Shown piece by piece: positions 35,606 to 46,624 of a stretch of 64,000 nucleotides of DNA. The position numbers and the translations under genes are program-made. The stretch's first letter is position 1; the number at the start of each line of letters is the position of its first letter. Below the pieces are notes generated by a model, which searched no databases, was not told the DNA's origin, and saw nothing but the letters and a program-made list of their open reading frames with translations. This DNA comes from Aselliscus stoliczkanus (Eukaryota; Chordata; Mammalia; Chiroptera; Hipposideridae). The stretch spans positions 157,961,434-158,025,433 of the forward strand of contig CM066727.1 in the NCBI GenBank assembly GCA_033961575.1, in the 5' to 3' direction.

Positions 35606-37839
35606 GGCTGCCGGCGCCCTGTCCCATTTCCTCCTTGTGGCCTACCCGCCGCCTCGGCTCGGCGGGCGCGCGGGGTGAGAGGAAGGGGGCGCCGCCGCCG
35701 CGCCCTGCCGTGGGAACGGGCTTCCGGGGGCTCCCCGACCCCGGCGCCCGCCGTACTCGGGGGACTGGGCTTTTGTCAAGTGCGTCCCCGCCCGCTCGTG
35801 AAACCCAACTTTACTGCGCCGTGACCTCTCACGAAGTGCGCGCGCGGGGCAGGGCCGCGGAGCATCCGCGTCTCCCCCCGCCCTCCATTCCAAACCCCGC
35901 TCCCGCCCCCGGTGTGTGAGCCCGTTTCCTGGCCTGACGACAAAAGGGCCACGAGTTCTAAACTTAGCTCGGTCGGTGGCCTCTCCTCAGTCCCAGGCGC
36001 TTGGCGCCCTCGGAGGCATTCAGATTGCTGGCGGGCTTGCCGCCTACACGCAGGTTTGAAGGATGGTTTTAAAACTAAATGCCTGATGTAGGGTCGTTGC
36101 TTGAAAACATGCCCAGATTCAAGTATTGAATTTTTAACCTGCCCCCCAGTATAGTTCCGTGCCGTCTTACGTACCGTGTCTCCGCGTCGAGCGTTTCTCA
36201 TTCATGTTGGACTACGTTTTCACCTCTGTATCACGCTACCAGGGAGCAGAGATATTTACACAAAATGGGTCGAAAAGGGTTCAATAGGATGCTTTGGCCA
36301 GGACATGCGAATCGTAAAATGTTCCAGTTGGGGCGTTTTCACTGAATTTTCGAAAAAAGCGTATTAAAATGTATTTTTTCTTGTTTTAAAAGGGAATGCA
36401 TACATGTGACTACTTAGTAGCAGAGTATTGAAGGCAAACCAGGCTTAAATAACTGATTTTTCTTTTTTTGTGTGTGTGTACGTGACTGGTAATTGTATGA
36501 AAATGTTGATACGTAATCAACTCTCTTTCCAGACCATTGCTTTCTCTTGCTTGTTTTTTTGGCAGTTAGCTTCATCATCTCACTGTTTCTTGCTATTTAA
36601 GAACTGCAGTAAAAAGTTTGTGGGGCTTCTGTTTTTGTTAGTGATGTTTTAACTTACTGGGCAGAAGAAGTGAAATTTTGAAATTGTCTGAATTTTTGTT
36701 TTGTTTTATCCTATCATATCAAAGATCATCTAAATTTACTTTATATTGTGTTTATGCAAGGTATTTTTTTTAAAAAAAAATAGCAATTCTTATTGTTGCC
36801 ACAGTTATTTTTCACTACAGTATTTTTTTGAAGCGTGAAGTATGTTAATAATCATTCAGTTTTACGTTCAGATAGTGACCTTTTTGCCTGAGAATTTGAG
36901 TACATTTTGAGATTTTGGCGAGGTAAGATTTGGATATTTACTTAACCTAAGTGTGCTCATGCTGTAAAGACATTCTTTAGTATGGTAAAGGAGAAAACTG
37001 TAGAAGAAAATGAAAAATTATTCCTAAATATTCTGCCTGAAAAGTGTCAGGAAAAAAAATTAAAGGGGAATTTTTTTGTATGTCCTTTGGTGGTGGTAAT
37101 GGGGTCTATGGGTTAAGACGGAAACTTCAGGGGTCACTCGCTTCCCCATCATTCTTTCGTCACTAACCAGTACATAGGCAATTTTCTTGAAAAGCTGTGC
37201 TGTTAATTAACAGAGATAGGGTGAATCAGTGCTGTTACATGATGTTGTTTATTCATCATCAGTAGCATCTTTTAGTAATAAATAAAAGTGTGCAATATTA
37301 TACTACTCATTAATGTAATACTGAACTTTTAGGTATATCAGTGAGTGTCCTAAAACCCAACCAAAGGGAGTGGCAGGCATAAATAATAAAAAATCAATCC
37401 TGGAAGAATTCATTGTAACTTCCTTTTAGCAAGCTCTCCCATCCTCTGTCCTTGTCTTTTAGTGATGTAAATTGGATCTTGACTTTGCCCAGTGAAATAA
37501 AGACGCTTAAAACCTAAATTCTTAATTATATCCTGTGTCCCAAAGAATAAATTAATAGCCCTGCACTTTATGTTGCATCTGACTGGTGATAACTGTTAGT
37601 AGCACTGAGTAGAGCCCAGAGTTAAAATACTCAGTATCATTCTGTTGCTATTCCCAAGACTCTGTCATCTTTGCATTGTCTTTTTTTTTTTTTAAGCTGT
37701 GGCTTTGTTAATTTCTAGTATGTAGGTGCATAAAAGTTCAATATAAATTGTGAAAACACCACCATCCTCTCTCACAAAATAGCTTCCTGAAAAGTCTCAC
37801 TATCTTTGTTCACCTGTAGTCTTTAACACTTAACAGCTG

Positions 37840-38345
37840 GAGTGATCCTGTTAAAATTTGTCAGATCATGTCACTTCTCAAGTGGCTTCTCTTAGAGTAT
37901 TGGGTTGTCGGAAAAGTCATGACGTATTTTTTCTGTTTTTTTTGTTGCAAAAATGGGTCATGACTTTTCCGACAACCCAATAAAATCCATAGTCCTTACT
38001 ATAGTCTACCAGGCTTGGAGTGTTTTGAGCACTGCTTTCTCTCTGACTTCATTACCTCCCTCTTTCTCCAGCCACACTTCTCTGCTACTGAGGCTTTCTC
38101 TGACGACTATGTATAAAACAGCAGGCCCTCTTCCCACATTTCCTAACCGTTTTTAAGCCAGACATTTCTCCATAGCATTTATTACTTTCCAACACACTGT
38201 ATAATTTACCAGCAAGTTGATTGTAGTTCCTCATCCCTCTTAAGTTCTTTGAGAATAGGGTTTGTCAGTTTTGGTACTGTTTTGTCCCCAAACATCTGAA
38301 CAATGTGTGATACATAGTAGGTATTGCTATATATTTAATGAATTA
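37840..38345 (+). mobile_element. L2 fragment, split by a mariner MITE
   Basis: TCAGATCATGTCACTTCTCA, then after the MITE AAATCCATAGTCCTTACTAT, CTTGAGAATAGGG-like (38,249) and ATAGTAGGTATTGC, typical of the L2 3' end. Confidence 0.75.
37900..37980. mobile_element. Palindromic mariner-type MITE, copy 2 (best preserved)
   Basis: Ends TTGGGTTGTCGGAAAAGTCA and its exact inverse, with arms matching over about 25 bases and a T/A-rich centre. TA flanks at 37,898-37,899 and 37,981-37,982. Inserted in an L2 fragment within SCAF11 intron 1. Confidence 0.92.
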
Positions 38346-38696
38346 ACATGCTTTCAACTGGAAACATTTTTAAAACATTAAAAATAGTAATTGGGGTTTG
38401 AAACTTGATGCAAGTCTCAGTCTTTTGCATAAACTACTAGGTTACTTAAATCCATGCATTATGTTTAGTTCAGGGGTCCACATTTTTAAAGGAGAGTATG
38501 ACAGAACATGATCTTGAAACAGATTTGTCAAAATATAGAAGGAACTAATGCTTAACTAAGAGTAGAGTGGTATAACTATGTTATTATTTAAAATGTCATT
38601 TGGAAGCCAAATTAGACTTAATTTTGATAGTTCCAGAAGGCAGAACTAGTATTGTGGTAATGTGTATTGAAAGGGAGGAGAGGTTTGGGCCGGCCG

Positions 38697-38807
38697 AGTG
38701 GTGCAGGTGGTTAAGTGCTGGTTTGGAAAGCCAGCAGCCCCGGTTCGGGTCCCACATATGAGGGCCAGGGACACTGCCCTCAAAAAAAAAAAAAAAAAAA
38801 AAAAAGA
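38697..38807 (+). mobile_element. Short Rhin-type SINE
   Basis: GGGCCGGCCGAGTGGTGCAG head, A-tail of about 25, TSD AAAGGGAGGAGAGG on both sides. Sense orientation in SCAF11 intron 1. Confidence 0.92.
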
Positions 38808-39361
38808 AAGGGAGGAGAGGCAGTAAGAGTGGATGTGGGAAAATTAGTTAAGGCTTTGTAGTAGTAGTAGTAGTACAGAAGAGAATAGCTTAAATTAGGA
38901 TGGGAAATGTGGAGACGGGCAACAGTGGATGGGGATTTGGGATCAGTAGGCCTCAGCTGATAGATTGAAGGTGAGAAAAATTTCAAAGATGACTTCTGAG
39001 TTAACAGCTGAGTTGATGCTACCAAATAAGGACCATGATTCTTTTGATTCTGACATCAGGTTTGAAGTACCTTTGGAACTTTCAGGTGGAAATTTTCTGT
39101 AAGCAATTAAAGATATAGTTCTAAAATTCAGAGTAATGGTATAGAAATAGAAATTTGGAGTCACATAGGTAGTTTAAACTATTAGGGTGGAATTACTTAG
39201 GGAAAGGAATATAACTTGGAAAACAGAAACAGTACAATAGAATCATAATGGCCTCTAACAAAAAAAATATTGCTGGAAGAATATGAGCTCCCAAAGAATA
39301 CTGTGAAAGTCAGAGAAATAGGAGATGAGTGTGGTATTACAAAAACCAAAGGAAGAGAGTA

Positions 39362-39510
39362 CAGGCAGTATTGGTATAGCTCAGTTTATTGTGCTTCACA
39401 ATTATATTTTTTACAAATTGAAGGAAAGACCCTCCACCAGCAAACAGATTATGACTTACTTTATTGCTGTGGTCTGGAACTAAAACCACAATATCTCTGA
39501 GGTGTGTCTA
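39362..39510. mobile_element. Tigger1-like fragment
   Basis: The right end TTATTGCTGTGGTCTGGAAC followed by CACAATATCTCTGAGGTGTG is the hallmark terminal segment of Tigger1-type elements. The left end starts ACAGGCAGTATTGG. Most of the interior is deleted. Confidence 0.7.
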
Positions 39511-39754
39511 TATTTCAAGGGGAGAGTAGCCAGTAGGGTCAGGTGTTGATGAGAGTGAGAGTTAAGTAAGGTTAAAAGCTAAAGATTTTTTCTCTGAATT
39601 TAACAACATAGTGCTTTGGCCTTTTAAACAAGCAGGATAGTAAGTTGCTTTTTTTTGTTTCCCCCCACATAGTTGGTCCTGTAATTGCTTAACTAAATTT
39701 AAAAGTACTGAGATAAAAGATTAAGAAGTTATCCATCCACATTACAGAAGAGAC

Positions 39755-39945
39755 CTAATATTTATGAAATATTTATTGTGTGCCAACTGCTCTGTTCTAG
39801 ACATTTTACATACATTTTTATTTGATCTTTTCAGTAGCCTTGTAATATTGAGTAGATCATTCCATTTCACAGAATGAGGCTCTAGAGAACTTAAATAACA
39901 TCCTAAGAATCTATACCTAAGTCCATCTGACCCTTTGGCCTTTAG
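39755..39945 (-). mobile_element. MIR-type SINE, old
   Basis: GTGTGCCAACTGCTCTGTTC, CCATTTCACAGAATGAGGCT, and a CTATACCTAAGTCCATCTGA end. Confidence 0.65.
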
Positions 39946-39979
39946 TTATCATCATATTAGTTGGCCTCCCAAACTCCAG

Positions 39980-40138
39980 ACCAGTGCTGTCTAGTAGTAG
40001 ACCTTTCTGTGATGACGCAAGTGTTGTGTATCTGTACTGCCCAATAGCTGACAGCAACAGGTGGCGGGCTGTTGAGCACTTGAAATATGACCAAGGAACA
40101 GAGTAGTGGTTACTGTATTGGACAGTGCCGATATAGAT
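39980..40138. mobile_element. MER3-like hAT-Charlie element
   Basis: Ends CCAGTGCTGTCTAGTAGTAG and TGTATTGGACAGTGCCG, with TTGAGCACTTGAAATATG inside, resemble the full short Charlie element. The family name is uncertain. Confidence 0.7.
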
Positions 40139-40186
40139 CAAAAGTCATTAAGAATTCCATAAATAATAAAGCAGTCTTTTCTTATA

Positions 40187-40842
40187 CAGTAGTCCCCCTT
40201 ATCCACGGTTTTGCTTTCTGTGGTTTCAGTTGGTAAACTGTGGTCCAAAAATAATAAGTGGAAAATTCCAAAAGTAAACAATTCACAAGTTTTGAATCTC
40301 AAGCCGTCCCTCTCTGTCTGCCTAGGACATGACATGAATCATCCCAGCATATTCATGCTGTATATGCTATCTGTATGTTAGCCACTTAATAGTGTTTTGG
40401 TTATCAGATCAGTCACAGTATTTCAGTGCTTGTATTCAAGTAACCCTTATTTTACTTAATGGTCCCAAAGTGCAAGAGTAGTGATGCTGGCAATTTAGCT
40501 GTAGCAAAGAATATGACAAAGAGAAGCCATAAAGTGCTTCCTTTAAGTAAAAATGTGGAAGTTCTCAACTTAGGAAGGAAAAAAAATTGTATGTTAAGGT
40601 GTATAGTAAGAACTGATCTACCTGTGAAATTGTGAAAAAAGAAAGAAATTCATGCTATTTTGCTGAGAGACCACATGCACATAGTTTTTATTACAGGATA
40701 TTATAATTCTACTTTATTATTGTTAATCAGTTGTGCCTAATTTTTAAATCAAACTTTATCATAGGTATATATGAATAGAAAAAAATATATATATGGTTTT
40801 ATACATATGTGTGGAGATTTTATTTATATATATAAATATATT

Positions 40843-40877
<35 letters not shown>

Positions 40878-40948
40878 CCATACTATTCATTATACAGGCA
40901 TCCACTGTAGAATCTTGGAATGTATACCCTGCGGATAAGAGGTGACTG
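40187..40948 (+). mobile_element. Tigger (pogo-type) transposon, internally deleted, both ends present
   Basis: It starts CAGTAGTCCCCCTTATCCAC and ends GGATAAGAGGTGACTG with TA flanks (40,185-40,186 and 40,949-40,950). A decayed start of the transposase can be followed around 40,462-40,655 (sequence matching the basic SDAGN...KRSRKVLPLS region of Tigger transposases). Most of the gene is missing. The right part contains a younger (AT)n/(CA)n microsatellite at about 40,790-40,874. Confidence 0.85.
40796..40874. repeat. (AT)n/(CA)n microsatellite within the Tigger element
   Basis: TA-rich tract followed by about 13 CA units, grown inside the 3' part of the transposon. Confidence 0.9.
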
Positions 40949-41664
40949 TAATAATAAGAGGTGGAAACACATATTCTTTTGAAGAGTACTCTTGTCTCTT
41001 GCTTATATGCTAGTTTTAGGTGCTGTAAGTGAATATTGTAGGTAACCTTTGTTTTAACAATCTCAAACTTTCAGAAAAGTTCCAGGTGTAATACAAAGAA
41101 CTTTTCCCCCCGAACCATTTGAGAGTAAGTTGCAGACACCATCCTGCTTAAGTCCCAAGTACAAGTACAAAAAATGACCCCTTCCCAACCATTTGAGAGT
41201 AAATTGCAGGTGCATTTGGACAAGAACTTTCTGTTACATAAACTATATCAAAATCAGGACATTAAAATTGCTGTATTACTACCACCTGACCCTCAGGCTT
41301 CATTCAAGTTTTGTCAGATTCCACAGTAATTTCCTTTGATAAAAAAGGTTCCAGTTCAGAATTCTGTGGTGCTTTTAATTGTAATATCTTTTTACACTCT
41401 TTTCAACCTAGAACAAGCCCTCAATCTTCTTTTAATGTTCATGACTTTAACAACTTTAAAATATTACAGGTTAATTTTGCTGTACAATGTCCCTCAATTT
41501 GGGTTTTCCTTGTGGTTGGATTCAGATTGTGATTTTTTGTCAGGATTTTTATAGTAATACTGTTTTCTCATTGTATCCTATCAGATGACATACAATTTCT
41601 ATCTGTACCATTACTAATGTTAGGTACTTTGATCACTTAATTAAAGTGAAGTCTTCCTAGCTTC

Positions 41665-42256
41665 TTTTTATTTTATTTTTTATTTTTTATGAAATTTATT
41701 GGAGATGACATTGGTTTATAAAATTATATAGGTTTCAAGTGTACAGTTCTGTGGTACATCATCTGTATGTTGCATTGTATGTTCACCACCCAAAGTCAAG
41801 TCTTCCGTCACCATATATTTTACCCCTTTTACCCTTTTCTACCTCCCATCCTCCCGCCTTTCCCTCTGGTAACCACTAAATTGTTTGTGTCTTTGAGTTT
41901 TTGTTTGTTCGTTTGTTACTTTCAGTTTTATATCCTACATATGAGTAAAATCATGGTTCTCGACTTTTTCCATCTCACTTATTTTGCTTGGCATATTTTC
42001 AAGATCCATCCATGTTTTCGCAAATGGCAGTATTTCATCTTTTCTTATGAATAATAATATTACATTTTACCACATTTTTATCCAGTCATCTATCGAAGGA
42101 CACTTCAGTTATTTCCATTCTTGGCAACCATGAATCATACTTCAATGAACATAGGAGTACATATGTCTTTATGGACAAATGTTTTCAGATTTTTTGTGTC
42201 TATACCCAGAAGAGGGATTTCTGGGTCACATGTTCTATTCCTAATTTTTTTTTGAA
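41665..42256 (-). mobile_element. Antisense L1 3' end nested in L1ME
   Basis: It starts with a T-rich tail, then the 3'UTR (ATTTATTGGAGATGACATTGG), then the ORF2 C-terminus in reverse (GATCCATCCATGTTTTCGC near 42,004; AGAAGAGGGATTTCTGGGTC near 42,210). 5'-truncated. It reads against SCAF11. Confidence 0.85.
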
Positions 42257-42392
42257 GTCCCCCCCCCTTAGTAATTAATAAGTGTGGGGAATTATTTCGA
42301 GACTGTATAAATCCATTCCTTATCAAACTTGCTATTTATTCTCAAATTGTCCCAGCTTTGGCCAGCAAAAGCCCTTTCAAGCTAGCTTGTAT

Positions 42393-42490
42393 GGAAGGGG
42401 AACAGTGTTGGGGAATTGGAGGAGGGGAACAGGCCAGTTGTTGTCCTTCAGTCTTGGTTGTGGAGGCGCAGCTAGCTCAGCTAACTTGCT
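42393..42490 (-). mobile_element. SINE tail fragment (VES-type)
   Basis: The reverse strand shows the CAACACTGTTCCCCTTCC tail module and the CACAACCAAGACTGAAGG block, but no tRNA head. It abuts the full-length SINE at 42,508. Confidence 0.75.
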
Positions 42491-42507
42491 TTGAGCACTA
42501 CATTACT

Positions 42508-42970
42508 TTTTTTTTTTTTTTTAAGATTTTATTGGGGAATTGGGGGAGGGGAACAGCGTTGGGGTACTGAGGAAGGGGAACAGACAAGTTGCTGTCCTTT
42601 TGTTCTTCAGTCTAGTTGTGGAGGACATTGCTTCACCAGCCTATGTTGGTATCATCATTGTGCTCTTCACGGGTGAGGTAGATCAGTCTCCGGCCTCTGG
42701 ACGGCCTCTCACAGTGGCTCTTGGCAGCTCACACCGGCTGCCAGCCGCTCACACTGGCTGCTGGCCACTCATTGTAGCCTATGGCAGCCCACTGCAGTAG
42801 GGGCTGCAGCTATGCTGTCCCGGGGACTCACAGCAGCCCAGCTCCAGGTGGAGCTGTTGTTCACCATCTTATCTGTAGAGGGCAGTGTCACTGGCCCTCA
42901 TATGTGGGATCCGAACCAGGGCCGCTGGCTTCCCAAGCCAGCACTTAACCACTGCGCCACTTGGCCGACT
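42508..42970 (-). mobile_element. Long composite SINE, antisense
   Basis: The poly(T)/AAGATTTTATTGGGGAATTG end at the left and the GGCCAAGTGGCGCAGTGG head (reverse) at the right show a complete long form. It interrupts an old L1ME remnant. Confidence 0.9.
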
Positions 42971-43319
42971 CTATAACTCCCTTCTCTTACAAGGAGAAAC
43001 CTGACTCCCATTATCCTTAATGTATTTACTTATATGATCAATCCTCTGTAGCTATTTTCCATTGCGACTGCTGCTCCCTCCCACGAGTTGCATAACATTT
43101 TCACTCAACCTAGGCTCTGACACCTTGTGCCAGGATACATGCCTGACTTCAGACTTCTCATACCTCATGCTGAAGACCTCACCATTCTGCCTGAGTTCCA
43201 CTACCTCACTCTGGGCTCCCTCACCATCCTTATAATGGACAGCTCGTTAACCGACTTGGGCTCTCTAACACTTGCAGGCAGAATAGCAGCATATACAGAC
43301 ATCTTCTTTTAAAGATTAG

Positions 43320-43431
43320 GGCGTGGTGGTTGGGCACTGGCTTGGGAAGCCAGGGGCCCCGGTTCGGTCCCACATATGAGGGCCAGTGACATTGCCCTCA
43401 AATAAATAAAAAAATAAAAAACATAAAAAAT
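43320..43431 (+). mobile_element. Short Rhin-type SINE lacking the first ~10 bases
   Basis: It starts GGGCGTGGTGGTTGGGCACT and continues to the CTGCCCTC-like end and an A-rich (AAAT) tail. TSD AAAGATTA at 43,312-43,319 and 43,432-43,439. Confidence 0.85.
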
Positions 43432-43689
43432 AAAGATTATACTACCTTTTTTTATAAAAAGGTTATTATACAAAAATTTTTAGTGAAAATTGGTGACAAA
43501 ATATGTTATGAATTTTTTAAAATTTAGACCCCCTTGAGATTCACATGTATTAGTGATAAGAACTAATCTTTCACCTTATTCTTCCTTTTATCCTTAGAGT
43601 TCTCAGATATACTTTTAGGGGGAGTCTTTGCAATATAATTTTGACAATAATATAAAAATTAGTTCACTTTTTGTATATAGGCTTTGGAG

Positions 43690-44010
43690 TTAATCATACC
43701 TGGTTTTGAATTCTAGTTGTCCCATATATTGTCACCTTTTATAGGTGACTTAATCAGTCCCAATTTCCTCACCTATTTTACTAAGTAACATTTACCTAAG
43801 TCCATTGGTAATAGCAGCAAACTCTATGTTTCATATCTTTAAGTTAGCTCTGTTTAGTGACTGATTTTCAAGCGTTTTTAATGCATTGTTCTAGTGTTCA
43901 ATGTTGGTGATGTTTTAGTTTTTAAAATGTACTGTGGTGTGCTTTTTTGAGGATTCAATGTGCAAATGAATGCCAGCGTATTTAGTCATTGCGTGATATA
44001 AAGTAGGCAC
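43690..44010 (+). mobile_element. MIR-type SINE, fragmented
   Basis: GGTTTTGAATTCTAGTTGTC, GGTGACTTAATCAGTCCCAA, and later GAATGCCAGCGTATTTAGTC fit a sense MIR with an insertion or heavy drift. Confidence 0.5.
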
Positions 44011-44960
44011 TCTCCCTATGCATAATCCTGTGGTCAAGGCCTTTTGATACCTATGTGCCTATTTGGTCTGGGGATGAAACATGGCCTTCGCTCTTGGGGA
44101 GCTTAGCCCTGATCAGGTCTTTATTGCTTCCCAATTTCTTTCTGTTTTTTCCTAACTTGTTTTCCATGCTTTTATCTCTTCCTCCACTTTGTGCTGTTGC
44201 ATTATCTTCAAAACCCCCAATTTAAGCATCTTTGAAACTACTCTTAGAATCGATAAATGGAAGAAAGGTGGACTTTTCCTCGCAAAACACAGTTTAAGTC
44301 CTACCTTGGACTTCAACTTTAAATCCCTTTACATTCTGGCTCATAATTATATTTTTGCCCTAATCTCCTATTGCTGTCCTAAATGAATTCATTCTTACTA
44401 AGTTAATCTGAAAAAATGCCTGTACCTCACTCATATTTGGTACTTGGTATATGCTATCTTGTTGTTCATCTTGTATCCTGTTTCTCCACCTCTACTTTTT
44501 GTACCAGGAAAGGGTATACTACCTTAATATACCTTGTATTCCAATGCTAGGCTCGATATCCTGACCATAGTAGTAGTTCAGCAGCTTAAAGTAAATAAAA
44601 ACAAATATAAACATTAAAGAGAGCAGCCACAGCCATCACACTACTTTGAAAATTCTCTGGGATCAGTGAAATGGCTTACAAATCATACGTAATCTGTTAA
44701 TGTAAATACAGTTGCAACACATTTTGTATGTCTGGATGGCCTGCCAAGAAAATTTCTCTGAACTGTTCTAATGGGGATTAAAATATTAATAACTTTAAAA
44801 ATTTGTAAACTGTCTTTCACCTGAAAACCTTATTGTAGAAAAGGCTTCAGATAGGACAACTTTAGTGTATTAGGCCATATTCTTTAAGAATTGTTGTACA
44901 CGTCCAGATACTTAGACATCAGCATATGAGTAATATGATGGAGATATATGAAACAAAATA

Positions 44961-45574
44961 TGAGGTGTGATCAACAAATATGATGAATGCTGCTGCTAAG
45001 TGTTATCCAACAAACAGAAAGGCAGGGACCTTCAATATGGGAAGTGGTGCATTGAACCTTATAACTGTGTGACAAGTTTCAAATTGTTCAGTGTAGTCAG
45101 GCGTAAGCTACGGTTGAGAGAAGGTGTGTTTTAAAGTGTGCCCTAAATCATGGATCACGAACAACACATTAACATGAAATAAGTAAATGTTTTCATCCTC
45201 CATCATGACAATGCTCTGTATCACACATTGCTCCTGATACGGCAATTTTGTGTCAAATAAAAACATTACAGTGTGTCCTCATCCACCTTATTCACTGGAT
45301 CTGGCACTGTGCAACTTCTGGCTCTTCCCCAAAGTCAAAATGACCATGAAAGGAAAACGTTTTGAATTGATTTGGGACATTGAGGCAGCCAGGATTAGAC
45401 AGCGCAACTAGACATGAAAGAGGACTTCAGAACTGCTTCAGAAAATGGCAAGAACAATGGGATAAGTGTGTTCCAAGCAAGGGGGCTATTTTGAGGGGGA
45501 TTAATGGCAATGTGTCTTTACCCTAGTAATTTTTTTTAACTTAAACATTCATCATATTTTTTGATCATACCTCA
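44961..45574 (+). mobile_element. Internally deleted mariner transposon with transposase remnant
   Basis: Inverted ends of about 29 bases: TGAGGTGTGATCAACAAATA at the left, and the reverse complement of TGAGGTATGATCAAAAAATA at the right. TA flanks at 44,959-44,960 and 45,575-45,576. Inside are decayed transposase motifs: an HDNA-like motif at 45,204-45,215 and a YSxDLAxCNF motif at 45,289-45,318, where the third catalytic Asp of the D34D triad is read as Asn. A frameshift separates the two motifs. It is 614 bp against about 1.3 kb for intact mariners. It is dead. Confidence 0.88.
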
Positions 45575-45844
45575 TATGTTCACAGGCTATATCTCCACAG
45601 GCTATAGATGTGTTGTTTGTCAGATCTTTCAGTGCTATAGGAATGCAGGAACTATAGATGGAAAATTCAAATACCTTCTTTCCTTTCAATCTTATCTTTG
45701 GTGATATAATTTGGGTGGTCATTATGTTAGTGATAGTATAGAACCTTTGGCAAGACTGGAGACTATGAAGTTATCAGTCAAAAAGCACCTTTGTTGAAAA
45801 TGTTAACAATTTATATTCTAGCCCATAATTGCTCTCTGATATTA

Positions 45845-46620
45845 GTCTTTTTAAAACCATTTTTAAATTTCATTAACGTACAGTAAAATTGACCTTTTTG
45901 GGGTGTGTGGTTCTGCAAATTTTAATACATGTACAGATCGGTATTACCACCACCAGAATCAGGATTTCTTTTTATTTATTTATTTATTTAGAAAAGATTT
46001 TTGGGGGGGGAATTTGGTGAAGGGAACAGCCAAGTTGTTGTCCTTCAGTCTTAGTTGTGGAGGGTACAGCTTAGCTCAGCTCCCAATCCAGTCGCTGCTC
46101 AGCTCAAAGTGCTGTATTCAGTTAATTGCGGGTGGGCATAGCCACCATCCCATGCAGGAGTCAAACCGGCAGCCTTGTTAGGAACACGTGCTCTCACCAG
46201 CTGTGCCATCCTGCCACCTGGAAGCTCAGCAGCAGCTCAGCTTGGGTGCAGCTCACTGGGAATTGAACCGGCAACCCTGTTGCTCAGAGCTCACACTCTT
46301 AAGCAAGCTCTTAACCAACCGAGCCACTTGGCTGGCCCCAGAATCAGGATTTAGAATGGTTCTATCACCCCAAAAAATTCACTCATGCTATCTTTGTAAT
46401 CAAACCTTTCCCTAACCCAGGCAACCACTGATAATAGTTCTTCATCACTACAGTTTTGACCCTTTGAGAATGTCATATGAATGCAACTTGAGTAGTATTG
46501 AACTTTCTGAGACTGGCTTCTTTCACTCAATATATTGCTTTTTAAATTCATCCAAGCTGTTGAGTGAAGCACTAGTCCATTCCGTTTTATGGCTGAATGG
46601 TATTCCATTGTATGGATGAA
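45845..46620 (-). mobile_element. Antisense L1 3' region, split by a SINE
   Basis: TACAGTAAAATTGACCTTTTTGG at the left, then after the SINE CTTTTTAAATTCATCCAAGC and GAATGGTATTCCATTGTATGG at about 46,596 (ORF2 C-terminus in reverse). Confidence 0.8.
45968..46338 (-). mobile_element. VES-type dimeric SINE, antisense
   Basis: Read in reverse it has a GGGGCCAGCCAAGTGGCTCG head, a second tRNA-like unit, and a (TAAA)n tail. TSD CAGAATCAGGATTT at 45,954-45,967 and 46,339-46,352. Inserted into an antisense L1. Confidence 0.9.
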
Positions 46621-46624
46621 TACC

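Larger units (their letters stand above)
34820..35920. promoter_or_regulatory. CpG-island promoter of SCAF11
   Basis: Base composition changes sharply from an AT-rich background to about 70-80% GC with dense CpG. A GC-box cluster (GCGGGGGCGGGGGGCGGGGC) lies at 34,851-34,870. A CRE/ATF-like GTGACGTGAC lies at 34,935-34,944, followed by an inverted GC box. No TATA box is seen, as is typical for a housekeeping splicing-factor gene. Such islands often fire in both directions, so a divergent non-coding transcript towards lower coordinates is possible but not shown. Long open frames on both strands here arise because GC-rich DNA lacks stops. Confidence 0.88.
41049..43310 (-). mobile_element. Old L1ME 3' remnant, split by a younger L1 and two SINEs
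   Basis: The blocks 41,049-41,660, 42,257-42,392 and 42,971-43,310 read in order as one antisense L1ME-type 3' region (ATGTCCCTCAATTTGGG near 41,487; AGTAATTAATAAGTGTGGGG near 42,270; AAGGAGAAACCTGACTCCC near 42,991). The intervening L1 (41,665-42,256) and SINEs (42,393-42,970) are insertions. Confidence 0.72.

Noticed and set aside
34652..35919. Long open frames on both strands in the CpG island (up to about 310 codons)
   Set aside because: They overlap each other in several frames, are very rich in Pro, Arg, Gly and Ala, and show no domain. High GC removes stop codons. The SCAF11 coding start is clearly at 61,373.
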